Positions 10,139 through 20,288 of a stretch of DNA of 64,000 bases are shown in pieces; positions within the stretch are counted from its first letter, which is position 1; every line of letters begins with the position of its first letter. Below the pieces are notes generated by a model that did not search any database, had not been told where the DNA came from, and saw only the letters and a program-made list of their open reading frames with translations. This DNA comes from Bacteroidota bacterium (GTDB taxonomy: Bacteria > Bacteroidota > Bacteroidia > Chitinophagales > Saprospiraceae): contig JAKQHM010000024.1 in NCBI GenBank assembly GCA_029572935.1, positions 35,547 to 99,546 of the forward strand, read 5' to 3'. The translations under genes were made by a program, and so were the position numbers.

Positions 10139-11248
10139 TTAATGCTCATTCAGGGTTTGAATCAAATCGGTGAGTTTTTTTGATTCCTGCTCCCAACACC
10201 AAATAGATTTGGCTAATTTGCAAGCATCCTGCATCCGTATGTATCGTTCTGAATCATCTAGCTCTTTAAAGGTGGAAAGGAGCGTTTCAGCAGCCAGATT
10301 TTCCACGAGCAAAGCACAGTCGAACTGGTTCACCAGTTTGCGGTACTCAGGAAAATCCATATGCAAAGCTGGAAGACAGGCTTGCACGTAGTCAAAGCTT
10401 TTATTGGCCAGGGAGTTCAGATAGTTTTGATTATCATCTGATAGCAGGTTGATTCCGACCCAGGCACGGCAGGCTTCCTCATGAAGCTTGTCTGAGCTGA
10501 GCCAGCCTAGGAACCAGACTCTATCCTCCAGATTCAGATCCCGGACGAGTACCCTCAAATAATTGGAAAGATCTCCTTCTCCGGCCAGGACCAGATGATG
10601 ATCAGGTAATTGAGGCATGAGCCGGATCATTTCCTCCAATCCCCGGCCCACATTCAAAACACCCTGATACCAGATCCTCTTTTTGTTTTTGGATACGGTG
10701 CAGTCGGGCTTTCTGATCGGCAGGTTGCGGATGGTGTGAAAGTTTTTATGATACCGCCTGGCCAATTCAACTGCCAGGGAATCGGATACTGTAATGCACA
10801 GTTCTGCCCGCCCAACGCCAATTCGGGTCACCCAGCGCCACACAAATTGAACAAAGGGCTTGTGTACGATCTCCGGGCTCTGCTCAAAGTACTCATGGGC
10901 GTCGTAGATCAGCTTTTTGCGCCGTACGATGGACACAAGGGTGCAGCCAGGCAGCGTGTCTGAGTCCGCACTGTACAGGATATCTGCTTTCTGAAACAGA
11001 AGATAGAAGCTCAGCCTCAGGTTGTATTCCAGGTAAAACAGAAAGGATCTTCGGAACCACGTTTTAATCCGGATGCCATTGATTTTATTTTCGAACCTGT
11101 CCATTTTATTTCTGGAAAGGGTTTTCACTACAAATCCTGCTTGAACCAGGCTTTCCTCAATTCTTTGAAGCCTTTGGTCGTAGCTCAGGTCCGAAGTGGT
11201 AACTATATGAATGATGGTGGGATTCAATGCAATAGGATAACGCGTCAC
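10139..11248 (-). CDS. Glycosyltransferase, group 1 / GT4-like
   Basis: VLAGEGDLSNYLRVLVRDLNLEDRVWFLGWLSSDKLHE typical GT4 C-terminal domain; DAHEYFEQSPE. Confidence 0.8.
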   Translation of the reverse strand: MTRYPIALNPTIIHIVTTSDLSYDQRLQRIEESLVQAGFVVKTLSRNKMDRFENKINGIRIKTWFRRSFLFYLEYNLRLSFYLLFQKADILYSADSDTLPGCTLVSIVRRKKLIYDAHEYFEQSPEIVHKPFVQFVWRWVTRIGVGRAELCITVSDSLAVELARRYHKNFHTIRNLPIRKPDCTVSKNKKRIWYQGVLNVGRGLEEMIRLMPQLPDHHLVLAGEGDLSNYLRVLVRDLNLEDRVWFLGWLSSDKLHEEACRAWVGINLLSDDNQNYLNSLANKSFDYVQACLPALHMDFPEYRKLVNQFDCALLVENLAAETLLSTFKELDDSERYIRMQDACKLAKSIWCWEQESKKLTDLIQTLNEH

Positions 11249-12645
11249 CGGCAGCCCAATTGTGCCCTGGATAATTTATCGGCATTTGGAAAACAAAAAC
11301 CCGAAGGTACAGATTCGGGCTCATAGCGCTTTAGTCTGGGATCGTACAAGGCATTTTCCAGGAAATCGGTCAAAGCCTGAATTTCTTTTTCGTTGAGGTT
11401 CAGAGGTCGAAAATGGACAGAAATCTGTTCTTTCGGTACTGCGTCGTTTTGGGCTTTTCCTGCATTTTTATATCGGATCACTTCTTCTACCGAACAGAAG
11501 TTGCCGCCATGCCCTAGGAAGCCTGCATCTTTGAGATTATAGAGTTGAGGGGTTTTAAAAGCATATCGGTCCTCGCTTTTTCCAGTGAATGCTCCTCGGC
11601 CCAGATTGTGATCCTGACTGCCTGATTTGGGGATGATGCCTGGACCTTCCATATCCGACATACCCAGAACGTGAAAACTCATGGAGTTTAGAGCGGGTCC
11701 TGTGTGACACTGGACACATTTTGCTTTTCCAAAAAAAATAGCTGCTCCTTCCTTTTGCCTTTTACTCAGTGCGCTGCTGTCTCCGCGCAGCCAGACTTGC
11801 CAGGGAGCCAGGTCGCATACCACGGTCCTTTCCCATGCTGCAATCGCACGCGCCATGCTGAAACGGCGGTATCTTAGTTCGTCCTTTTCTGTTGGAAAGG
11901 CCTCGTCAAAAAGTTCTTTGTATTTGGTTTGGGTCAACAAATCGGAACTCATCCGCATGCCGTGTGCTTCGAGGGCCACTCTGGCCTGGGTTTCGACTCC
12001 TTGAAGACCCAGCTTGTTGAGTTCCAGGAAACTGCCAGCAGGCCATAGAGAATCTGTGCCCTGGTTAGGCCCCGTCCCGCCCAGTTTGCCACTCCACAAC
12101 TGGACCTCCTGCCATGCGCAATGGGCAATAGAGGGGGTGCGAAGCATCTGCACATCCACCTCGCTGGAGTCGCAGGAGGGATGCTTGTGCCTCAAAAAAC
12201 CATGTCCCCGGCCTCCGCCCGCAATGCTTTGTCTGATCCCTGCCTGAAATCCGGCTGCTGCAAAATGGCAGCTCGCGCAACTGAAGGTTCGTGCAGCAGC
12301 CTTGCAGGCAGGATCAAAGGAAATGGCAGGGTCAAAGAAAAGAGCCTGCCCAAGCCTGACCTTGGCAGGGGTAATGGGGTTCAGGGAGTCTGCCGGGAGA
12401 TCTGTCCACTCTTCGGGTCCGGGCAGCCTAAAGAAACGCAATCCTTTCGCCCCACCCAGCAGGCTCAGACGCTCCCTGAAAGTAGCATCGGAAACATAGG
12501 CTGATTCGGACTCCCGGGTTCCGCAACCAGGCAATAAACCAAATGATAGGGAGGCTATGATCAAGAATCGGTACACACCAGCAAAAATAGCGGAATAGGC
12601 ATTACGCGACATGATCAGACTGGCAGGTATTCGTCTTGAAGACAT
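11245..12645 (-). CDS. Di-heme cytochrome c peroxidase / MauG family lipoprotein
   Basis: Two CxxCH motifs (CASCH, CVQCH), KVRLGQALFFDP, lipobox-like LLPGC. Confidence 0.85.
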   Translation of the reverse strand: MSSRRIPASLIMSRNAYSAIFAGVYRFLIIASLSFGLLPGCGTRESESAYVSDATFRERLSLLGGAKGLRFFRLPGPEEWTDLPADSLNPITPAKVRLGQALFFDPAISFDPACKAAARTFSCASCHFAAAGFQAGIRQSIAGGGRGHGFLRHKHPSCDSSEVDVQMLRTPSIAHCAWQEVQLWSGKLGGTGPNQGTDSLWPAGSFLELNKLGLQGVETQARVALEAHGMRMSSDLLTQTKYKELFDEAFPTEKDELRYRRFSMARAIAAWERTVVCDLAPWQVWLRGDSSALSKRQKEGAAIFFGKAKCVQCHTGPALNSMSFHVLGMSDMEGPGIIPKSGSQDHNLGRGAFTGKSEDRYAFKTPQLYNLKDAGFLGHGGNFCSVEEVIRYKNAGKAQNDAVPKEQISVHFRPLNLNEKEIQALTDFLENALYDPRLKRYEPESVPSGFCFPNADKLSRAQLGCR

Positions 12646-12711
12646 ATTAAAAAAAACTATATATTTACGCCATTGAATAAACTAATTCAGCCAGATCGGA
12701 ATATCCGGCAA

Positions 12712-14034
12712 ATGAGTCTTGAAAAAATGAATGGCTACAGAATTTATGGGATTGGGATCATGGTCTGTTTGATCCTTGCGTCGGGTCAATGGGGTTTCTC
12801 GCAATCTCTGAAGCCTATTTTTCTGAGCGAAGATGGAAAGTACTACCTGAAGGCTACCTGTCTGGCGCAGCTATGGGGGAGGTACGTATCGCTGAATCCA
12901 GGCTCCACTATTTCCGGCTACCAAAAACAGGATGTATGGGATCTGGCCATCAGAAGATACAGACTCCAACTGTATGGTCCGGTAGCAGAACGGGTATTTT
13001 TTTATTCGCAATTGGGCGAAAATAATTTCAGCACGCTTTCTGACCGCAAGCTGGGTTTCTTTGTGCACGATCTGACCGGTGAGTATGAGTTTGTACAAAA
13101 GAAACTATCCCTTGGAGCCGGACTGAATGGCTGGGTGGGGATGTCCCGTTTCTCTGCTCCGGCGGCTGGTGCGATCATGGGCATCGATGCGCCCCTTTAC
13201 CTCCAGACCACCAGCGATGTCACGGATCAGTTTTTAAGGCGGATGTCCGTATATGCCAAAGGCAATCTGGGATCGCTGGAGTACCGGCTGGCGCTTGCAA
13301 AACCTTTTGCGATCCAGAAGTCTGCCTTTTTTGCACCCATCCGGCTTGAATCAGCTACGCATTCCCACAGGCCGGCGGCTTTTCAGTGGAATGGCTATTT
13401 CGCCTGGCAATTCCGGGACCACGAGAGCAATCTGTTGCCCTATAAGCCCGGAAGTTACCTGGGCCATAAGAATGTCATCAATCTGGGAGCAGGATTTGTC
13501 TATCAACCCGATGCCATGTGGTATCTCTCCGGTCCTGGAGAAGACACCCTCACACATGATCTGCTGGCAATCAGTGCAGAGTTTTTTGCAGATGTGCCGG
13601 TGGGGGAGCAGGGCGCGGCGTTTCATGCATTTGTCAATTACAGTTACATGGATTATGGTCCCCGTTACCTGCGCAATCTGGCTTTGCTCAATCCGGCTAA
13701 TGGCACCATCCTGCCTGAGCTGATCAATGGCTCTGGCAATGGGTATCCTGCTTTTGGTACCGGGCAGGTTTTGTATGCACAGCTGGGATTTAAGACCCGC
13801 GATGGTCTGTGGACGGGATCCGGCATGATGCCATATGTGGCGCTGCAATGTTCAGACTACCGTGCGGTAGATGATCCAATGCTCTTTTGGGATCTCGGAT
13901 GTAATTTTTTCCTCAAGGACCATGCTGCCAAGTTTACCCTGGCCCTTCAAAACCGCCCTCTGGTATTTGTGGATGGTACTGCCCGTGGCCGCCGCAATTC
14001 ATTAATATTGCAGTATAATATTCTAATCCAGTGA
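12712..14034 (+). CDS. Outer-membrane porin-like beta-barrel protein
   Basis: Signal peptide (MVCLILASGQWGFSQ), repeated amphipathic aromatic strands, C-terminal ILQYNILIQ; ATG at 12712 preferred over TTG at 12673. Confidence 0.65.
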   Translation: MSLEKMNGYRIYGIGIMVCLILASGQWGFSQSLKPIFLSEDGKYYLKATCLAQLWGRYVSLNPGSTISGYQKQDVWDLAIRRYRLQLYGPVAERVFFYSQLGENNFSTLSDRKLGFFVHDLTGEYEFVQKKLSLGAGLNGWVGMSRFSAPAAGAIMGIDAPLYLQTTSDVTDQFLRRMSVYAKGNLGSLEYRLALAKPFAIQKSAFFAPIRLESATHSHRPAAFQWNGYFAWQFRDHESNLLPYKPGSYLGHKNVINLGAGFVYQPDAMWYLSGPGEDTLTHDLLAISAEFFADVPVGEQGAAFHAFVNYSYMDYGPRYLRNLALLNPANGTILPELINGSGNGYPAFGTGQVLYAQLGFKTRDGLWTGSGMMPYVALQCSDYRAVDDPMLFWDLGCNFFLKDHAAKFTLALQNRPLVFVDGTARGRRNSLILQYNILIQ

Positions 14035-15362
14035 CAGAGCAAAAAGAAGAAGAGAAAATCCTGGGAGGATTTTCGCTGACCATGATCACGGTAAGCCTGG
14101 TGATCGGGATGGGCATTTTCAGGACTGCCTCCGACGCAGCTCTTGCATCGGCGAGTCCTGCCGTATTTTTCTCGGCCTGGATACTGGGCGGGATCGTAGC
14201 TATATTCGGAGGTTTGACTTTTGCGGAGATCGGAGCAAGAAGACCTGTGACCGGGGCATATTACCGCATATTTGCCGATTGCTATCATCCCTCCGTGGCC
14301 TTTGCGCTCAACGCGGTGATCATATTGGCTAATGCAGGTGCTCTGGCGGGCATTGCCCTCATTGGCAGCGATTATCTCCTGGCAGGACTGTCGTCGTTTA
14401 TGGACACTAATCCAGCCTGGAAAACCTGGATCGCCGGCACGTCCATCATCGTATTTTTTGGTGTCAACCTGTTGGGACTCCGCATGAGCTCCAACACCTT
14501 GAATGTATTGATGCTTTTAAAACTGTTGATGCTGGCTCTGATCATCTCCGGTATTTTCATCGCCGAAGGAGCGGAGCAGACCCAGGTAAGTACAGCTACA
14601 ACACCTGGTACTGTGGAATTTTTGAAATCACTGGGACTGGCTCTTGTGGCAGTCTGTTTTACCTATGGAGGATACCAGCATACCATCAATTTTGGCGGTG
14701 AAGTAAAAAAGGCTGGCAGGATGGTGCCCTTGAGCATCGCTGCGGGTATGACCCTGGTCATTGTTCTGTATCTGGGAGCCAATTATTCTTATTATCATTT
14801 GATCGGTTTTGAAAACCTGAAGCAGGCTGATGGCATTGCATCGCGCGTGGGTGAGGCAATATTTGGTCCTGCCGGCAGGATCGTTTTTGCTCTCTTGCTC
14901 TTTGTGGCCGCCCAATCCTATGTCAACATCATGCTGATGACCAACCCCAGAATCCTGGAGGCCATGGCTACCGATCCGCTCTTTCGCAAATGGTTTCAGT
15001 CGGGATCCGGATCAGGCAACAGGCAATTATATTTTTTTACTTTTTTGACTCTGGTGGTTTTATTTTTTGCAGGCACCTTTGATCGGATCATGGGATTTGT
15101 CATGGTTCTGGATTCAATGGGCATGGCCATGGGTGCAGCTACCTTGTTTTATTACAGGAAAAGGAGTGACCAATACGAAGGCTTCCGCATGCGTGCATAT
15201 CCCTGGCCGACGATTATTTTTATCCTGGCTTATGTGTACATCGTCGTAAGCATTTCAGCCGATCAAACCCAATTAGCCTTGACGGGATTTTTGGTTTTTG
15301 GTTGTCTGGCCGGTTTATACCTCTTGCTTCAAAAAAAATCTCAATCAGAAGTTCGACCTTAG
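14031..15362 (+). CDS. APC-family amino acid permease
   Basis: 12-TM profile; GFSLTMITVSLVIGMGIFRT, FGGLTFAEIGARRPVTGAYY. Confidence 0.85.
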   Translation: MTEQKEEEKILGGFSLTMITVSLVIGMGIFRTASDAALASASPAVFFSAWILGGIVAIFGGLTFAEIGARRPVTGAYYRIFADCYHPSVAFALNAVIILANAGALAGIALIGSDYLLAGLSSFMDTNPAWKTWIAGTSIIVFFGVNLLGLRMSSNTLNVLMLLKLLMLALIISGIFIAEGAEQTQVSTATTPGTVEFLKSLGLALVAVCFTYGGYQHTINFGGEVKKAGRMVPLSIAAGMTLVIVLYLGANYSYYHLIGFENLKQADGIASRVGEAIFGPAGRIVFALLLFVAAQSYVNIMLMTNPRILEAMATDPLFRKWFQSGSGSGNRQLYFFTFLTLVVLFFAGTFDRIMGFVMVLDSMGMAMGAATLFYYRKRSDQYEGFRMRAYPWPTIIFILAYVYIVVSISADQTQLALTGFLVFGCLAGLYLLLQKKSQSEVRP

Positions 15363-15365
15363 ACT

Positions 15366-16529
15366 ATGGACATTTCTTATATACTCAATGAACTTGGTGA
15401 GCATCGCTCGGAGTATTATCATGCGATCACTCCACCCATTGTACAAACCAGCAATTTTGCTTTTGAGACGGTGGATGAAATGAGGGCCCGTTTCAAAGAC
15501 GAGTACAGTGGGTATCTATATAGCCGTGGACTGAATCCCACGGTGGACATCCTGCGCAAAAAACTGGCGGCTCTGGATGGAGCGGAAGATGCTTTGGTTT
15601 TCAATTCAGGTGCCGCAGCGATTTTTTCCTCTGTCATTCCATTTGTACAATCCGGTGATCACATCGTGTCCGTGAGCGCTCCTTATACCTGGGCGCAGAA
15701 GCTATTTGATCTTTTTCTGCCCCGCTACGGAGTACAAACGACTTACGTTCAAGGAACGGAACTAAGCGAATTTGAAGCGGCGGTTCGGCCGGAGACGAAA
15801 GTGATCTATCTGGAGTCTCCTAATAGCTGGGATTTCCGCATTCAGGATCTGCGTGCCGTTGCCGCTTTTGCCAAAGAGAAGGGCATTCTTACGGTCGTGG
15901 ACAACTCCTATTGCTCTCCGGTCTATCAGCGCCCCATATCCATGGGGATCGATCTTTGCTTGCAATCTGCCACTAAATACATTGGTGGTCACAGCGATGT
16001 GGTCGCCGGGGTACTGACCGGCAGGAAAACTATGATGAAAAAAATTTTCGATCTCGAATACCTTCTGGCAGGAAACGGGATTCAGCCGTTCAACGCCTGG
16101 TTGCTGCTCAGAGGGCTTCGTACGCTGCCCATGCGGTTGGATTGGATCAGCAAAACTACCCGTGAGCTGGTGACTTTTATGAAGTCCAGACCGGAAGTGG
16201 AGAAAGTATTGTTTCCGCTGGATCCCGATTTCGATCAGTTTGAACTGGCGGCATCGCAAATGGATGGTGCCTGCGGATTGTTTACTGTAATCCTGCATTG
16301 CAGGGATGTCAACAAGATAGAGAGGTTCTGTGAGGATTTGCACACTTTTAAAATGGCCGTCAGCTGGGGCGGACACGAGAGTCTGGTCATTCCGCGTTGT
16401 GCAGGCGTCCCCCGCAATGAATTCAATCCTGATAATGTCGAGCATCGCATGGTCCGTTTTTACATCGGTCTGGAGAGTCCGGATTATCTGATCCGCGATC
16501 TCATAGAAGGAATACAAAGATTGGCTTGA
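15366..16529 (+). CDS. Cys/Met metabolism PLP-dependent enzyme (cystathionine gamma-synthase / gamma-lyase family)
   Basis: YSRGLNPTVDILRKKLAALDGAEDALVFNSGAAAI; PLP-lysine motif SATKYIGGHSDVVAGVLTG. Confidence 0.88.
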   Translation: MDISYILNELGEHRSEYYHAITPPIVQTSNFAFETVDEMRARFKDEYSGYLYSRGLNPTVDILRKKLAALDGAEDALVFNSGAAAIFSSVIPFVQSGDHIVSVSAPYTWAQKLFDLFLPRYGVQTTYVQGTELSEFEAAVRPETKVIYLESPNSWDFRIQDLRAVAAFAKEKGILTVVDNSYCSPVYQRPISMGIDLCLQSATKYIGGHSDVVAGVLTGRKTMMKKIFDLEYLLAGNGIQPFNAWLLLRGLRTLPMRLDWISKTTRELVTFMKSRPEVEKVLFPLDPDFDQFELAASQMDGACGLFTVILHCRDVNKIERFCEDLHTFKMAVSWGGHESLVIPRCAGVPRNEFNPDNVEHRMVRFYIGLESPDYLIRDLIEGIQRLA

Positions 16530-16915
16530 TGGGAAGCGGTAGTTCCTGATTTTCACAAACACGGATCCAAGAGATGAGAATCTGAATTTCGTTTATAATT
16601 ATCCTGCTTTGATGGGATCTGGATCTCTCATGATCTATCATTCATTAATTGATATGCGTCAAATGCAATAAATTCAATCGGATCAAAACTCTCAAAGGAT
16701 AAAATATTTTTGAAACCTTGAGCTAATTAATCCATCTTAACTATTTACGAATTATACTGGATTCAATAGAACGTAACATCCTGAATTCTGTGAAAATTAA
16801 TTCGCTTTGAAGAATGCCTTTAAGAATAGATGAATAGTTATTGTAACGGATATGCCTGAGTAAATGAGGAATTTGAAAAAAGATATTTTTATGGATGATT
16901 ATTGCTTCCTTAATC

Positions 16916-17587
16916 TCACTGAGCTGCATGACCTCGATCATGGGCATTCACTCTTTCTTTTTCCCATTGGTGCCAGCCGTAAGCTGCCAGCAAGGTGAAG
17001 ATTATAAATTCAAAGGCTACAAAGTAAATTCCCTTGGAGATATACAAATAAATGCAAAGGATATCGACAGCGATCCAGATCGGCCAGTTTTCGATCACGC
17101 GCCGGGCCAGGAGTGTGTTGGCAATGATGCTGGCCACTGCGACTAAAGTATCCCAAAAGGGAAAAGCGGCCTCAACGGGGAAAAGATCCGGAAACCACAA
17201 ATGCAGATGGGAGATCAGGTAGGTTCCTGCAGCAGTGCAGACAGCCACCCAGATGAAAAGATTCAGTTTTTCAGATAAGTTGAGTTTTCGGATGCGTTTC
17301 TTATTCTTCTGATCTTCCTTCCAGAAAAACCACCCGTACAGGGCTACTCCGGCAAAATAAACCTGAAGGAACATATCGGAATAGAGTTGCACCTGATAAT
17401 AGATCATAAAAAAAAGTGCAATGTTGATCAGCCCTACCGGCCAGGTGAGAATTCTGGATTGGGCGGCAAGCCATACTGCGGCGATCCCGAAAACGGTACC
17501 AAAAAATTCTATGTAACTGACCGGATAAGTGCCTACAGAAAATAGCTCATGGCCAACGGAAAAAAAATGTGTGAGGTCCCGGAACAT
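16916..17587 (-). CDS. PnuC-family vitamin (nicotinamide riboside or thiamine) transporter
   Basis: TM-rich; EFFGTVFGIAAVWLAAQSRILTWPVGLINIALFF; C-terminal NWPIWIAVDILCIYLYISKGIYFVA. Confidence 0.88.
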   Translation of the reverse strand: MFRDLTHFFSVGHELFSVGTYPVSYIEFFGTVFGIAAVWLAAQSRILTWPVGLINIALFFMIYYQVQLYSDMFLQVYFAGVALYGWFFWKEDQKNKKRIRKLNLSEKLNLFIWVAVCTAAGTYLISHLHLWFPDLFPVEAAFPFWDTLVAVASIIANTLLARRVIENWPIWIAVDILCIYLYISKGIYFVAFEFIIFTLLAAYGWHQWEKERVNAHDRGHAAQ

Positions 17588-17621
17588 GCGCTTAAATTAG
17601 GGACTTTTCGGAAACCAGGTA

Positions 17622-20072
17622 TTAGAATTCCAAAATGAATCCAATAGTAGGGAGCAAAGTGGCATTATTTTCTGTGAGTAAGATCGGGATTGCATTGGAA
17701 CCGTCGGCTTTGAGGGCCTGTCCATCCGTTGTTTCAAATCCGCTGTTGTCGGAATTTCGCTGGAAGGTGTAGTTTGGAAATCCTGGGTTGGCCCTTAGTA
17801 AGATGTTTTGCAGATCGGCATAAAGGTCCAGCGTAAACCTCCGGAAATTCCACTTCTTGTCAATCCGCATATCGAGTTGCATGAAGTCCGCCAACTCAGC
17901 TCCATTCAACCTGCGGTAGTCGAGAGTACCGCGACCTTCCACAGGATAGTTGATGCGGCTGAGTGCGGTGTCAAAAGGTGTGTAAGGAGTTCCACCCTGA
18001 TAGCGGAATTTGACACCCAGTTCCCAGTTGCCTCTGAACTTGTAACCCGCGAGAAGGGACAATAAATGACGGGTATCCCAGGCAGATCGGATGTATGGAT
18101 CATTGACGCCGGTGAACTCAGACCAGAAAAGAGTGTAGGAGCCCGTGAAGTAAAGATTCTTGCTAAGCTTTTGTTGTGCAAACAATTCCATTCCATAAGC
18201 ACGGCCTGTGCCATTGGCCTGAATCGCTTCATTGCCGATGATACCGAAATCCCCACCGAGATTCGCAAGAGAGATGCCGTCCCGGATCGAAACAGGATAA
18301 CTGCTGTATTCTTTATAGAATCCTTCCAGGGTAATGCGAAGGTTGGCCTCCGGGATGAATTCAAGTCCTGCTACGAAGTGGTCGGAACGGGTATAGGGCA
18401 GGTCGCGGTTGACCAGTTCGCTGTTTTCATTTTTATATCCCAGCACCGTATAGGGCAGGATCTTGTAATATCGTCCTACGCTGGCGTTGAGCGTCCATTT
18501 GGAATGCAAAACATAGGAGGCGCTCAAACGGGGACTGAGAGTGTTCCATAAGTTTTCGGCCCCCTCAGAGGAGAAGCTGTTTGCATCGCTCCGAACACCC
18601 AGAGAAAGACTCAGTCTGTCGTCGAGGAACCGGCGGTTGACCTGGCCGAATAAACCATATTTGAAAAAATCGATGGCGGTATTGAAGTTAAAATTGACTC
18701 CGGGCTGGATGATGTTGCCGGCGCTGTCTCTGACTTCAGGGCGGCCGCGCGTGAAAGCATTATTGGAGTATTTAACGTATTGAAGGGAAGCACCATAGGA
18801 GAATTTCCAGGCACCCGTGATGCGGTTGTTTTCAAATCTGAGTTTGTTTTCGATCTCCTGGCTGTTTATGCCCAGGGTTCTTTTGCTTTCGTCGTTTTGT
18901 TTTCCGTTGAAATTGTCCTCAAATTTATCCAGTCTGTTGTCAAACATATTCCTGCTGAACGTAAGGTTCCAAAAGCCTTTAGGCAGGACGCGCTTGAGCG
19001 TGAATCCCTGAGTGTAATTCCATTGGTTAATGAGTGGATTGCTACCGAGGACATAAAGATTCTCAGGAGTCGTTTCTCTGGGAAGGCCGAAGCTAAAATC
19101 GTCAATGGCACCAATCCCGATGGCGGTCAGCGTCGTACGTGAGTCAATGCGATGGGTGAGCTTGTACTGGAAGTCCCAGTAGTTGGGGCGAATGGGCAGA
19201 TCCAGTGCTTCAAATAAAAACTGGAGATAAGACCTTCTGGCCGATGCCAGAAAGGTCGTTTTCGATCCAATAGGCCCTTCGGCCGTCAGAGCTGCTTCGG
19301 TGCCACTGAGCCTGAAATTTCCTTGCAGCCGATCTGAGTTCCCATCTCTTTGTTTGAATTGCAACACGGCAGAAAGGGGGTTGTCATAGCGTGAATGAAA
19401 GGCACTGGATGAGAGCGTGGCATCCTCGATGAAGGAAACGTTGAGTATACCGGTAGGACCGCCTGCGGCGCCCTGGGTAGCAAAATGGTTGAGGATCGGG
19501 ATTTCTACTCCGTCGAGATAATATACATTTTCGTTTGGTGCCCCACCTCGGATGACCAGGTCGTTGCGGAAGCTTCCATTGCCTGAGGTACCCCCGACGC
19601 CAGGTAGTGCCTGTACGACCCTGGAGATATCGAAGTTGCCTCCTGGATTGCTTTTAATCTCTTCTGCACTCAGGTTTTGAATGGACAGTGGGGTTTCGGT
19701 GCTGGCTATCCGGATACTTCTGTTTTCAGAGAACACCACTTCCGAAAGGGCCTTGCTTTCGGGTTGAAGTTCGAAGTTTAGCTGTGCACTGTTTCCGGCT
19801 GTGATGACGATGTTGTATTTGGTCTGCGCCTGGTATCCCAGGAGCGATGCCGTAATGTTCCAACTTCGCGTGGGAATATTGGTGATGCGAAAAACCCCGT
19901 CCAGATCTGTGACGGCACCCAGCGAGGTTTCGGCGATCACTACAATGGCACCAATAAGAGGCTGCTGGGTTTCGGCATCTTTAACCGTTCCGATCAGGGT
20001 GCCGTTTGATTGTGCTGAAAGAAAAGATACTACCAGGACACCCAGAAAAAAGGACAGAATTATACGTTTCAT
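17622..20072 (-). CDS. TonB-dependent outer-membrane receptor with carboxypeptidase-like regulatory domain
   Basis: Signal peptide, GTVKDAETQQPLIGAIVVI plug-preceding domain, PGVGGTSGNGSFRNDLVIRGGAPNENVYYLDGVEIP plug, C-terminal aromatic ILEF; start MKRIIL at 20072. Confidence 0.9.
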   Translation of the reverse strand: MKRIILSFFLGVLVVSFLSAQSNGTLIGTVKDAETQQPLIGAIVVIAETSLGAVTDLDGVFRITNIPTRSWNITASLLGYQAQTKYNIVITAGNSAQLNFELQPESKALSEVVFSENRSIRIASTETPLSIQNLSAEEIKSNPGGNFDISRVVQALPGVGGTSGNGSFRNDLVIRGGAPNENVYYLDGVEIPILNHFATQGAAGGPTGILNVSFIEDATLSSSAFHSRYDNPLSAVLQFKQRDGNSDRLQGNFRLSGTEAALTAEGPIGSKTTFLASARRSYLQFLFEALDLPIRPNYWDFQYKLTHRIDSRTTLTAIGIGAIDDFSFGLPRETTPENLYVLGSNPLINQWNYTQGFTLKRVLPKGFWNLTFSRNMFDNRLDKFEDNFNGKQNDESKRTLGINSQEIENKLRFENNRITGAWKFSYGASLQYVKYSNNAFTRGRPEVRDSAGNIIQPGVNFNFNTAIDFFKYGLFGQVNRRFLDDRLSLSLGVRSDANSFSSEGAENLWNTLSPRLSASYVLHSKWTLNASVGRYYKILPYTVLGYKNENSELVNRDLPYTRSDHFVAGLEFIPEANLRITLEGFYKEYSSYPVSIRDGISLANLGGDFGIIGNEAIQANGTGRAYGMELFAQQKLSKNLYFTGSYTLFWSEFTGVNDPYIRSAWDTRHLLSLLAGYKFRGNWELGVKFRYQGGTPYTPFDTALSRINYPVEGRGTLDYRRLNGAELADFMQLDMRIDKKWNFRRFTLDLYADLQNILLRANPGFPNYTFQRNSDNSGFETTDGQALKADGSNAIPILLTENNATLLPTIGFILEF

Positions 20073-20103
20073 CGGGAAATTGAATTTCAAAACAGAGAAC
20101 ATG

Positions 20104-20111
20104 CAAATTTA
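20104..20111 (-). promoter_or_regulatory. Putative -7 element TAAATTTG for TonB receptor-pnuC operon
   Basis: + strand caaattta, ~32 nt upstream of the preferred start. Confidence 0.45.
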
Positions 20112-20288
20112 CAGATGGTTTTCAGGCGTGGGAGAATCCGGAAATGAGCGTTTTTAGCTAATAAGCTGATTTGAGACCTTGAAAAACAGGATGGTTTTTA
20201 CCTTCCAGTTTACCATCAAAGACAATACACTTTCGGCATTGAAGCTACTGCCCAATGTCAGAAAACAAGAGATAAAGACTGGAGAGAT

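Noticed and set aside
15762-16562. Long antisense ORF (266 aa) opposite the PLP enzyme gene
   Set aside because: Codes fully antisense to a well-recognised enzyme; low-complexity composition typical of shadow ORFs.
16741-16947. 68-aa minus-strand ORF overlapping the pnuC 3' end
   Set aside because: AT-rich, overlaps the end of pnuC, no recognisable domain or promoter.
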